The notes: a model not told the origin generated them from the letters alone. A stretch of DNA of 64,000 nt from Marinobacter antarcticus (GCF_011049865.1 NZ_DRGY01000152.1:23034-87033); one strand, 5' to 3'; positions 53,327 to 62,425 are shown, counted from the first letter of the stretch. Translations and numbers: made by a program.

Positions 53327-55597
53327 TTGTACATGAAACGTCACTCTACCGGAGGCACGGCCGGCTTATTTTTGGGCTCATGGCGCTGTAACCCCGGGCT
53401 CGCTGCCCTGGCGCTTGGTGCAATTTTGCTAATGATCGCAGCCGGTTCAGTTCAAGCCCAGCCGTTTACGCTGCCGGGCATACCCGGGTTTTCAGCGCAA
53501 ACGCAGGAGCCAGAGAAGGCGTCGCCTGAGGAGCTGGAAGCCTCACTGAATACCACAATACAAGCCCTGCAAGATGATGAGAGCCGGGAATCTCTGGTCA
53601 AGCAGCTCAAAACCATACAGCAAGGGCTGCAGGCGGAATCGTTGCAAGCCGCCAATGAATCGGCCGTTGACCACGGGCTGCTGGGTGCGCTTGCCAATTT
53701 TTTCGGCGAAGCGGCCAATCCCGACAGCTCCGAAAAAACCTCTCTGGGCAAGTGGAAGTCGAATTTTCGCAACGCTTATCTCGCGGCTGAAAAACTCTTA
53801 ACCGGGATGTCGTTTCGCGTATTCGCCGAAACCATAGCCGGCGTTACCGTATGGTTGATCGCACTGTGGGGACTTTCCCGTCTGGCTCGCTTGCTGTACG
53901 CATGGCAGGGCTGGCCGGTGCAGATGCCAAGGCAGCCCAGGCCGTGGATGCTGATCGCGCATCTGGCGCGGCGGCTTTTGCCCTGGCTGATTACCTTTAC
54001 AGCGCTTTTAGCCGGCCTGCCGACGTCGGGCATGTCGGAAGCCGCTCAAAACACCGTGCTTATTCTGGCCTACGCCGCTCTGAGCGCCCGAGGCCTGACC
54101 ACATTCTTTGATGTGACCATTTCTGTTTTCTCCAGCGGCCATCGCCTGACCGCCGTTCTTATCCTTCGCCGCAGAATGCTGGTGCCGCTGTTCATCATCG
54201 GCGTGCTATTCGCCCTTGAGGATGCTTTGGGTACAAGCGAACTCACCGACCAACTCGGCGTGGAACTGGCCAGCGCGCTTGCGCTGACCTTCAGCATAAT
54301 CGCCGCCCTGCTGAGCTTTTTCCTTATCGTTCGAAACCGCCGGCCGGTTACTCACCTGATTCGCAACCGCCCTTACACGCAACGCCAGAACCAGGGTGTG
54401 TGGCGGGAAGTGACCGCCCTTCTGGCCCGGCTTTGGCATATACCCATGCTAGTGGCTATCAGCGCCTCGGTGGTCGCTGTTTTTGCAAACGGCGGAGAGG
54501 CCGATGCGGCGCTGGGCAAAGCCATGATCTGCGCGCTGCTGCTTGCAGCAACACTCGCGATTCAGGGCCTGATTGGCATTCAGGAAACTCGGCCCAAACA
54601 CCACGCACTGAGTAAATTCAGCGGAAGGCTGGTGCGCTTCGGCTACCGTTTGGTGCAAACCGCTGCGTGGCTGATTTTCTTTGAACTGGTGTTGCAGATA
54701 TGGGACTTGTCGCTACTGGGTTTGGCAGGCAAACCGCCGGTGAGCATTGGCCTGGCGGGCAGCGTGGTTGGCGTGATCCTCACGTGGCTGATTGCCAATC
54801 TTGTCTGGATTTTTGTGGATGAACTTCTGGAGCGGGCGTTGCACGGCGGAGATCGCAAAACGCGAATCAACCCGGCAAGGGCTCAAACCATTGTGCCCAT
54901 TGCAAGAAACACACTGCTGGTCATCATCATAATCGTCGCTATATTAGTGGGGCTCTCTTCCTTAGGCGTCGACGTAACGCCACTGCTGGCGGGTGCCGGC
55001 ATCATCGGCCTGGCGGTCGGTTTTGGCGCCCAGACTCTGGTTCAGGATTTGATCACCGGCTTGTTCATTGTGGTTGAAGACTCCATGTCAGTTGGCGATT
55101 TTGTGGAGATCAACGGTTTTATGGGAACCGTGGAAGGCTTCAACTTGCGCACCGTGCGGCTACGGGACCTTGAAGGCGTTGTTCACCACATCACTTTCAG
55201 CAAAATCAGCTCCATTCACAACATGTCGCGGCAGTTTGGTATTGCGCTGATCAAGATCCGGATTCCGAGAGAACTGCCCATTGATGACGCCATACTGTTA
55301 ATGACAGAAACCGCAGAAGAGCTGCGCACGCAACCGGATATGCGATGGCTAATCTGGTCGCCGCTTGAAATGCAGGGCATTCACTCATTTGAGGAAGGCT
55401 GCCCGGTGTTGCGGATGCGAATGCGCACAAAACCCGAGTGCCAGTGGGATGTTTCCCGGGCGTTTAATCTGTTGCTTAAGCGCAACATGGAAGAGCGCTA
55501 TATTGATGTTGCGGCACCGAGGATTAGTGTGCAGATGGATGCGGAAGGGGGTGGCCGTTCGTCGGTTATAGAGGGGCGGCATAGTCCTGAGGCCTGA
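53327..55597 (+). CDS. Large MscS-family mechanosensitive channel
   Basis: GLAVGFGAQTLVQDLITGLFIVVEDSMSVGDFVEINGFMGTVE, MscS core. Confidence 0.93.
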   Translation: MYMKRHSTGGTAGLFLGSWRCNPGLAALALGAILLMIAAGSVQAQPFTLPGIPGFSAQTQEPEKASPEELEASLNTTIQALQDDESRESLVKQLKTIQQGLQAESLQAANESAVDHGLLGALANFFGEAANPDSSEKTSLGKWKSNFRNAYLAAEKLLTGMSFRVFAETIAGVTVWLIALWGLSRLARLLYAWQGWPVQMPRQPRPWMLIAHLARRLLPWLITFTALLAGLPTSGMSEAAQNTVLILAYAALSARGLTTFFDVTISVFSSGHRLTAVLILRRRMLVPLFIIGVLFALEDALGTSELTDQLGVELASALALTFSIIAALLSFFLIVRNRRPVTHLIRNRPYTQRQNQGVWREVTALLARLWHIPMLVAISASVVAVFANGGEADAALGKAMICALLLAATLAIQGLIGIQETRPKHHALSKFSGRLVRFGYRLVQTAAWLIFFELVLQIWDLSLLGLAGKPPVSIGLAGSVVGVILTWLIANLVWIFVDELLERALHGGDRKTRINPARAQTIVPIARNTLLVIIIIVAILVGLSSLGVDVTPLLAGAGIIGLAVGFGAQTLVQDLITGLFIVVEDSMSVGDFVEINGFMGTVEGFNLRTVRLRDLEGVVHHITFSKISSIHNMSRQFGIALIKIRIPRELPIDDAILLMTETAEELRTQPDMRWLIWSPLEMQGIHSFEEGCPVLRMRMRTKPECQWDVSRAFNLLLKRNMEERYIDVAAPRISVQMDAEGGGRSSVIEGRHSPEA

Positions 55598-55686
55598 GGG
55601 TACGCTGCGGAGACAGAGGCTGTGGTCGCCGGAGACTTTACAAAGGATCAAGCCCCTCTTTTGCTGTGCCTGTCCATGACCACTTA

Positions 55687-55706
55687 TAGCAACACATTTG
55701 TTGCTA
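55687..55706. promoter_or_regulatory. Palindrome TAGCAACA-catt-TGTTGCTA upstream of second hipBA (candidate autoregulatory operator)
   Basis: 8-bp perfect inverted repeat about 65 bp upstream of the antitoxin start. Confidence 0.45.
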
Positions 55707-55769
55707 TTACTTTTCAAAGCATCTAATATGTTTCTTATTACTTAAAAAGCAACTTATGCGTTTACATAA

Positions 55770-56126
55770 ATGACCCCACTACTGCAACAACTCAAACATC
55801 GACGATTAACGCTCGGCCTCAAGCAACGCGATATGATGCTACGCGTTGGGGTCTCGCGCCAACAGTACCAACGCTTGGAATCCAAGGGAAATCCCAGGCT
55901 GGATACTCTGGAACTGATAGCGAAAGGCCTTAACAGCACACTCATGCTTATCCCCGAAGATAAGCTCAGCGCGGTTCGCGCCGTGCTGGAGAAAGAAGTT
56001 GGAAATTCTGATATGGGTTCACCCACACCGGATAAATCGCCAGAATCTGCCAAAGATAACAGGAAACAAAGCCTGGTTGATAACCCATGGCAAGGTTTAC
56101 TGGGGGAAGACATTGATGAGCGATGA
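55770..56126 (+). CDS. HipB-like HTH antitoxin
   Basis: LKQRDMMLRVGVSRQQYQRLESKGNPRLDTLELIAKGLNSTLMLIP; 11-bp overlap with hipA-like. Confidence 0.85.
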   Translation: MTPLLQQLKHRRLTLGLKQRDMMLRVGVSRQQYQRLESKGNPRLDTLELIAKGLNSTLMLIPEDKLSAVRAVLEKEVGNSDMGSPTPDKSPESAKDNRKQSLVDNPWQGLLGEDIDER

Positions 56127-57384
56127 TTTCACGGAAGAAGTGAGCGCACTCCGCTTGACGCTGCACGGTAAACTGGTTGGCTACCTGGCCGGTTTTCAGG
56201 GCGGGCGCAATGTTTTAAGCTTTGCTGAGAGCTTCCGAACAGATACGAACCGTCCCACATTCAGCTTGATTACTCACCCGGTATTCCCACACGCAGAGAA
56301 ATTGATTGCCGAAGCCTGGACAAGAACTCAAAAACTGCATCCCGTACTGTCTAATTTGCTTCCCGAAGGGGCGTTGAGAGCGTTAGTTGCGCAAGGGCTC
56401 AAAGTTCACACCGATAATGAATTCCACATTTTTTCTCATCTGGGGGAAGACCTGCCAGGCGCTTTAGTAGCCGAGCCCATGAAGCCAGAAGATGTACCAA
56501 AGAGTGTTCTTGGCACTCGTGGCAACGCCAGAGCCGTTACGTTTCAGAAAACCTCTTCCGGCAATAAGTTTTCTCTGGCCGGTGTTCAAATGAAGTTTTC
56601 AATGAAAGCCATTGATGGTCGTTACACTCTTTCAAAAGGCAATATTCTGGGCGACTGGATTGTTAAAACACCGTCTACGTTACACAGAAATGTACCAGCC
56701 AACGAGTTCACCGCCATGACGCTGGCGGCACTCGCCGGAATCAATATTCCTGACATCGAACTGGTTGAATTAAGCAACCTGGACAACCTCCCCCAGATAA
56801 ACCTGCCCGATGAGAAACAGGCTTTTGCGATCAAGCGCTTTGATCGCGACAATGGCACCCGCATCCACATGGAAGACTTCGCCCAAGTGCTAATGAAGTA
56901 CCCTCACGAGAAATATAATTCGGCAAGTTATGAACAAATCGGCCGAATTCTCTACAAATTTTCCGGCGACGGGCTAGTCGATGCGCAACAATTCGCCAGG
57001 CGATTGCTGGTAAATATTCTTCTCGCTAATGGCGATGCGCACCTAAAGAACTGGAGCCTGCTTTATTCCGACCAGGTTACCCCCCGGCTCTCGCCTGCCT
57101 ACGATATCGTCACAACCAGCGTTTACATTGAGAATGAAACACAATACGCGCTCAACCTGGCAAAAACCAAAGACTGGTATGGCGTTTCATATGCGCATTT
57201 CCAATCCTGGGCTGGCCGGTCCGACATTCCGTGGAGAGCAATTAAGCCACACCTGGATGACACAATGGAAAAAGCAAGAGATCTGTGGCCAAAGGCCATC
57301 GGAAACCTACCTATGAATGAAGGCCACAAGCGAAAGCTCAAAAAACACTGGAGCAAACTGGAAAGCGATTTTCGTATTCTGTGA
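56116..57384 (+). CDS. HipA-like kinase toxin (track start 55999 is too long)
   Basis: MSDDFTEEVSALRLTLHGKLVGYLAGF; LAGVQMKFSM; NGDAHLKNWSLLY; LSPAYDIV. Confidence 0.92.
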   Translation: MSDDFTEEVSALRLTLHGKLVGYLAGFQGGRNVLSFAESFRTDTNRPTFSLITHPVFPHAEKLIAEAWTRTQKLHPVLSNLLPEGALRALVAQGLKVHTDNEFHIFSHLGEDLPGALVAEPMKPEDVPKSVLGTRGNARAVTFQKTSSGNKFSLAGVQMKFSMKAIDGRYTLSKGNILGDWIVKTPSTLHRNVPANEFTAMTLAALAGINIPDIELVELSNLDNLPQINLPDEKQAFAIKRFDRDNGTRIHMEDFAQVLMKYPHEKYNSASYEQIGRILYKFSGDGLVDAQQFARRLLVNILLANGDAHLKNWSLLYSDQVTPRLSPAYDIVTTSVYIENETQYALNLAKTKDWYGVSYAHFQSWAGRSDIPWRAIKPHLDDTMEKARDLWPKAIGNLPMNEGHKRKLKKHWSKLESDFRIL

Positions 57385-57450
57385 AATAGGGGCATTACCA
57401 AGACCGTGTTACCGGGCGCAGTTACGAGCATCGACGGGCCTGGATTGAGG

Positions 57451-57660
57451 ATGAATGCACAGGTCATTTTTGGGAAAGCAGATTCAAATTCCAGGCATTA
57501 GACACAGAAGAAGCCCTCCTCGCCTGCATGGCCTATGTAGACCTGAATCCCATACGGGCTGCCATGGCAGATACTCCAGAAACGCCGGAACGACAAACGC
57601 GGGGCCATTGATGAAAAAGCGCTGCCCATTCTACAAAGGCTGAACCTGGACCCAGGCCGC
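57451..57660 (+). pseudogene. Internally deleted remnant of the RAYT-like transposase at 58768-59619
   Basis: 57451-57589 matches 59118-59255 and 57586-57660 matches 59466-59540, with an intervening deletion. Confidence 0.8.
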
Positions 57661-57880
57661 TTAGTCTCCCCCATTCCTTGATCGGCAACCCATCGGCACC
57701 TCTGCCGAGAACGCCCCCTGCCTGAAATTCGGTGATTCCGACGTTTTGCACCGGAATGCCGCCGTGAATTGACCGTAACTCCGAAATAGACGCATCAGAA
57801 ACGACAAAGGCCCGAAGTTCGAAACCGTCGGGCCTTTGGGTATCACGTCAGGCTATGCTGTGCCTGTCCATGATCACTAT
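57661..57880. repeat. Direct repeat copy 1 (about 210 bp) containing the GGCCCGA hairpin and GCTGTGCCTGTCCATGA tail
   Basis: Closely similar to 59619-59833. Confidence 0.85.
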
Positions 57881-57953
57881 TTTGAGTTAGATTGTTGGCG
57901 TCTACACTCAGACTCGTATATTCTTTGTATATACAACTGGATTAAGGAATACA

Positions 57954-58238
57954 ATGACACTCAAATGCTCATCTGCAGTAAAGCAGAAGCTGGCCGAGAA
58001 GCACGGCGTCAGCTTGGAAGAGATTCAGCAGTGTTTTGCTAACCGAGAAGCTGGTCTACTTGAAGACACACGAGAGGATCACAAGACCGACCCAGCAACA
58101 CAGTGGTTTATTGCTGAAACGGATTACGGTCGCCTCCTAAAGATAATATTTATCCTCAAGAATGGCGATATTTTATTAAAGACGGCGTATGGCCCGAACG
58201 CGAAAGAAGAAGCCATCTACGCAAAATACGCCCACTAA
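57954..58238 (+). CDS. Small BrnT/DUF4258-like toxin candidate
   Basis: 94 aa, ATQWFIAETDYGRLLKIIFILKNGDILLKTAYGPNAKEEAIYAKY; paired with downstream small gene. Confidence 0.6.
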   Translation: MTLKCSSAVKQKLAEKHGVSLEEIQQCFANREAGLLEDTREDHKTDPATQWFIAETDYGRLLKIIFILKNGDILLKTAYGPNAKEEAIYAKYAH

Positions 58239-58293
58239 TCAGTGATAGTCGCAGAAAGTAAGTGAAGAAATCCGAAGCGACGGGAGAGTTAAT

Positions 58294-58632
58294 ATGAGCA
58301 AGAAAACAGTAGGGACCTCGGAAGCCTGGGAAGAAGGCGACTTGGGCCAAAACGAAGAATTTGTCCGTGTATCCAAAAACGTTGACGATACCGCGCTGAA
58401 TGAAGCTGCCGGCCTACAGCCAATCTCTATTCGTTTGCAAAAATCACTGATTGAAGATTTCAAGATGATCGCGGAGATCAATGGCATTGGGTACCAGCCT
58501 TTGATTCGCCAGGTGTTGAAACGGTTTGCGGACTCAGAAAAGCGACGGATACTGCGTGAAAAATCTGCAGAAATACGTGCTCTTGGGGATGACGATCCTA
58601 ACGGCGGTGAAAACAAGCAGGCGTTTGGGTAA
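58294..58632 (+). CDS. CopG/BrnA-like antitoxin candidate
   Basis: 112 aa, LQPISIRLQKSLIEDFKMIAEINGIGYQPLIRQVLKRFAD, RHH-like segment. Confidence 0.6.
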   Translation: MSKKTVGTSEAWEEGDLGQNEEFVRVSKNVDDTALNEAAGLQPISIRLQKSLIEDFKMIAEINGIGYQPLIRQVLKRFADSEKRRILREKSAEIRALGDDDPNGGENKQAFG

Positions 58633-58649
58633 CTCGGAGGGTAATCCCC

Positions 58650-58773
58650 CCAATATAAGCCGATATTGCTTATTCACTCGAATAGAGCACAACCCAGCCA
58701 ACTTTCCACCAAGATGCTCAAAACGGTTTCCTGGCGGGCGCGTTCGCCATACTGTTAACCAAATTCCTTGCAA
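58650..58773 (-). pseudogene. Truncated HigB/RelE-type toxin remnant
   Basis: Minus-strand peptide RPPGNRFEHLGGKLAGLCSIRVNKQYRLI resembles the HigB core, truncated. Confidence 0.5.
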
Positions 58774-59619
58774 ACATCAACAGAAGTCTGGATTGAAGAG
58801 CGCACACGCCTTCTGTCATCCGTGTTTTCAGTGGATATCGCAGCCTATGCGGTAATGTCTAACCACTATCATCTGGTGGTAAAACTCAGCCCGGATGAAG
58901 TGGACTCCTGGGGCAATGATGAGGTTCTGGCGCGCTGGTGCAGTCTTTATAAGGGGCCACCACTGGTGCAGCGTTATTATCGGGGGGATCACCTCTGCCC
59001 AGCCGAACTGCGTCGAATCGATGAATACGCAGAAACCTTCCGCCAGCGATTGGGAGACTTGAGCTGGTTTATGAAATGTCTGAATGAAGCTATAGCTCGA
59101 CAGGCCAACAAAGAAAATGAATGCACAGGTCACTTTTGGGAAAGTAGATTCAAATCCCAGGCATTAGAAACAGAAGAAGCTCTGCTCGCCTGCATGGCCT
59201 ATGTATACCTGAATCCCATACGGGCTGCCATGGCAGATACCCCGGAAACGTCGGATCACACCAGCATCAAAGAACGCATCCAGCCTGCCTTTAATCTGGC
59301 TGAAGCGATTGCGGGGCAAACGGAGCAACAGGCTTTAACGGAATTTGCGATGCCGCTGAAACCTCTGCTGGCTTTCGAAGGTGTTATCCGCAACAGCGTT
59401 CAGCGCAGGATACTGTTCAGCTTTGAAGATTATCTTGAACTGGTAGACTGCACCGGACGAGTCAGCCGGAACGACAAACGCGGGGCCATTGATGAAAAAG
59501 CGCTGCCCATTCTGGAAAGACTGAACCTGGACCCAGGCCGATGGTGCCATCGGGCGACGGCGTTTGAGGACAGCTATCAGGATTATCGAGCCCCCGCTGG
59601 CCGGGGACAAGCGGCCTAG
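58768..59619 (+). pseudogene. REP-associated (RAYT/Y1_Tnp family) transposase, apparently 5'-truncated
   Basis: YAVMSNHYHLVVKLS (HUH motif), [30 protein letters not shown]-terminal part of the family domain missing. Confidence 0.75.
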
Positions 59620-59833
59620 ACTCCCCCATCCCTTGATCGACAACCCATCGGCACCTCTGCCGAGAACGCCCCCTGCCTGAAATCCAGTGATTCCGGCATT
59701 TTCCACCGAAGTGCTGCCGTAGATTGGCCATGAGTCCGAAATAAACGCATCAAAAACGACAAAGGCCCGAGGGTCGAAACCGTCGGGCCTTTGGGAATCA
59801 CGCCAGGCTAAGCTGTGCCTATCCATGATTAAT
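59619..59833. repeat. Direct repeat copy 2 with GGCCCGA hairpin
   Basis: Closely similar to 57661-57880. Confidence 0.85.
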
Positions 59834-59843
59834 TCCGAGGGCC

Positions 59844-61319
59844 CTACTCTGGCATTTGGCTCGGACGGCGAGGAAAGTTCCCGTGAAACCAAAACCTGGG
59901 CAGAGCTCCAGTTGGCACATTATCATTATAATAGTTTAGGTCCCTCTCCATAGCTTTGTGATACGCCACCACTTCGTTCAACCAATAGTAGCATGGCACG
60001 CTTATTAGCAGCCCAACCAACGCGGCTGCAAAAGCTCTGGCTTTAGGGTGCCTGGGCGTGACTTTCGGAACGTTTGGTGTAATCAGTGCCCAAAACACAC
60101 AAAGCACTAGAAAGCCGATTAACATCGAGCCTGGCGCCATAAATACGGCAGAAACACCGGCATGTAATAGAGCAGCTGAAACCGATGCAGTAAAAGCCGC
60201 AAGCGGCAGCGCAAGATCATTATTTTCATCAGCACGCACTTCATTCCGCCGCTGCCAGAAAAGTCGCACTGCCTGGCCCACCAGCACTAAAAGAGCACCC
60301 ATTAGCAACCATCCATACTCTGCCGCCCACATCAAATACATATTGTGAGGATGGCCAAACTTGGGAGACCGCTGGTACTCCTCCGTCAATATTTCATGCG
60401 TTAGCCACGATTGAGGCCCCATGCCAAACGGAAAATTCTTCAAACTCATTTGCCACGCTTCAAGAAACAGAGGCATCCGGCCAGATGTGTCTGCCTTCAG
60501 CGCGCGAAGACTAATTTCATCTAGCAACAACCAGGGGACAACCACGGAAAGGAGTAGCCACGCAATTACGCCATACGCCAAATAACGTAAAAACACCTTC
60601 AACCAAGGTAGCGCCGGGCGACCAATCAACATAGCAGCAATAAAAACTCCAAACGCGATTCCCAACATAGTTCCCCGAGAAGACGAAAGGAACACAATCC
60701 ACCACCAAAGTGCCGCTCCCAAAGCAACAAAAAAACGCCATAGCCTTTGGTTTCTAAGCGGGCCCACAAGCACGGCTAGGGGAAGCAATGGAAGCAGCCA
60801 CGTGGCGATGTGACTCCAATAGCGAATACTTACAAAGCCCCAGGGAATAAAGTTCGAAAGGTTTGCTACCCGATCAGAGAGTGCAAAAAAATAAACCGTT
60901 ATAGTGGCGCCGCCATAAAAGGCAGTTGTGACCGCTGCGACACTGACGAAAACTACGACCCAGTATTGCTTCTGTTGGCCATTTCTCGGCAAGCTACCGA
61001 CCAACACAAAGCCAAGAAAAAATGCTGCATACATTCCAGGGTCTGTCCAATTATGAGGAACTTCACCAAAAGGCAATGCCAATATGATAAATCCACCCGC
61101 AATGAAGACGGCAGGCCACATACGCGCGTGCAGAGCCCAGCCGCGCTGATAAATCCCCCCCCCTGCCGACAGACTAACTAACAACCCCAATAAGCCTACC
61201 AACAAATACCGCTGTGACGCATAACCACCGACTGGCAGCGATAGAAAATCTGCAAATAAAACGCTGACAAACTCCGCGGCGACAAGTAACCAAAGAGTTG
61301 CATTCCAAATTCTCTGCAT
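59844..61319 (-). CDS. O-antigen ligase / oligosaccharyltransferase-like membrane protein (Wzy_C/WaaL superfamily)
   Basis: Polytopic; PLFLEAWQMSLKNFPFGMGPQSWLTHE...GHPHNMYLMWAAEYGWLGA-like ligase motif; start MQRIWNATLWLL preferred over 61490. Confidence 0.85.
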   Translation of the reverse strand: MQRIWNATLWLLVAAEFVSVLFADFLSLPVGGYASQRYLLVGLLGLLVSLSAGGGIYQRGWALHARMWPAVFIAGGFIILALPFGEVPHNWTDPGMYAAFFLGFVLVGSLPRNGQQKQYWVVVFVSVAAVTTAFYGGATITVYFFALSDRVANLSNFIPWGFVSIRYWSHIATWLLPLLPLAVLVGPLRNQRLWRFFVALGAALWWWIVFLSSSRGTMLGIAFGVFIAAMLIGRPALPWLKVFLRYLAYGVIAWLLLSVVVPWLLLDEISLRALKADTSGRMPLFLEAWQMSLKNFPFGMGPQSWLTHEILTEEYQRSPKFGHPHNMYLMWAAEYGWLLMGALLVLVGQAVRLFWQRRNEVRADENNDLALPLAAFTASVSAALLHAGVSAVFMAPGSMLIGFLVLCVFWALITPNVPKVTPRHPKARAFAAALVGLLISVPCYYWLNEVVAYHKAMERDLNYYNDNVPTGALPRFWFHGNFPRRPSQMPE

Positions 61320-61360
61320 TACGTCCTCTGGCCAAAGGGTTAAGCATTGTGTATAGAGTG

Positions 61361-61388
61361 GAGAGAAAAGCTCAAAAGCTTTTCTCTC
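61361..61388. repeat. Perfect 12-bp inverted repeat GAGAGAAAAGCT-caaa-AGCTTTTCTCTC
   Basis: Read directly between pilA and the ligase-like gene. Confidence 0.6.
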
Positions 61389-61483
61389 ATCCACAAACAA
61401 CAGATGCGATTCATCACAGGCGACGCGGACGCAAATGGAGGGGCTAGATTTTGCTTTCCCATGGCTTTTGCATACACACCAGA

Positions 61484-61527
61484 ACGGCAAAGGCCCGGGG
61501 TCGAAACCTCCGGGCCGTTTGTAATCA
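61484..61527 (-). terminator. pilA terminator-like hairpin, third copy of the ACGRCAAAGGCCCG..CGAAACC.. repeat family
   Basis: acggcaaaggcccggggtcgaaacctccgggccgtttgtaatca. Confidence 0.6.
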
Positions 61528-61556
61528 GATACGCTAGTCCCTAAATGTGATTGTTC

Positions 61557-62042
61557 TTAAGATGCAGGACAACCCGAGGGGGCAAATGATTTTTTGAACG
61601 CTGCTGCACTGCCACCATCTACTTTGCACGTGTAAGCGCCTTCTGCAGTGCGCGTCAGGATCACTTTTGTACCTTTGATACCAGAACTCACATTATTATC
61701 TAATGTAGCTTCAAGTGTCTTGCCACCAGTGCCATCAATATTGATTGTAGGTGCGGCCGCAAAAAGATCGGAAGACGTATAACCGAGCTCGTCAGCAGCA
61801 CTAGTATAACTTGCACTGGCGTCGTCGATTGCGCTTGGATTATTGCCTCTCAGAAGCTCTTCTTCTATTGCTGTTTTCAAAGCAGACACTTCGCTAACCG
61901 CTCGGGTAATCTGCGACCGAGCAATATAATCCTGATACTGCGGAATAGCGATAGCCGCCAAAATACCAATGATCGCAACAACGATCATCAATTCAATCAG
62001 CGTAAAACCCTTCTGAGCATGATTAATTTTCATGTTCTTCAT
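61557..62042 (-). CDS. pilA: Type IV major pilin
   Basis: [35 protein letters not shown]-terminal Cys pair; ends GCPAS. Confidence 0.95.
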   Translation of the reverse strand: MKNMKINHAQKGFTLIELMIVVAIIGILAAIAIPQYQDYIARSQITRAVSEVSALKTAIEEELLRGNNPSAIDDASASYTSAADELGYTSSDLFAAAPTINIDGTGGKTLEATLDNNVSSGIKGTKVILTRTAEGAYTCKVDGGSAAAFKKSFAPSGCPAS

Positions 62043-62137
62043 ATTCGACCTCTGCTTTTGTCGTTAAGAAATCTGAGATGGCCCGGAGTCGGTGGAGTTA
62101 ATCCCGCGACCAGTTTTACTGAGCCTGAAGTTCATAA

Positions 62138-62153
62138 AGCATCTAGCGTGCCA
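62138..62153 (-). promoter_or_regulatory. Candidate sigma-54 promoter of pilA
   Basis: Minus strand TGGCACgctagATGCT, GG-N10-GC spacing, about 95 bp upstream of ATG. Confidence 0.6.
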
Positions 62154-62425
62154 ACCATGAATCCAACCCCATAAACCGCCAAGAATCAGTCAACTAAGCC
62201 ATACACTAACGCCTGACACGACACTTCTAACTTGCATACGTAAAGCCCCTCCCTGTCACCCACTGACAAACTTTGTCACTCACCCTGCTCAACCTTCCGC
62301 CTGAACAACTCCAATCCCTACCCCAAACCAACACACACCTTTCCAAACCCAGACCAGCCATCTAAACTCTCCCCAATCAACACAACCTCATTTCAGTAAC
62401 CTGGGCAGCGCTCTTTACCTAACTT

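Noticed and set aside
55660-59833. Integron cassette array carrying TA genes
   Set aside because: No integrase and no recognisable attC core (RYYYAAC...GTTRRRY); the repeats are RAYT 3' ends and tails.
59335-59892. 185-aa minus-strand ORF and the related 57661-57846 and 59616-59801 ORFs
   Set aside because: They read the repeat/RAYT region on the wrong strand; their mutual similarity comes from the direct repeat, not from a protein family.
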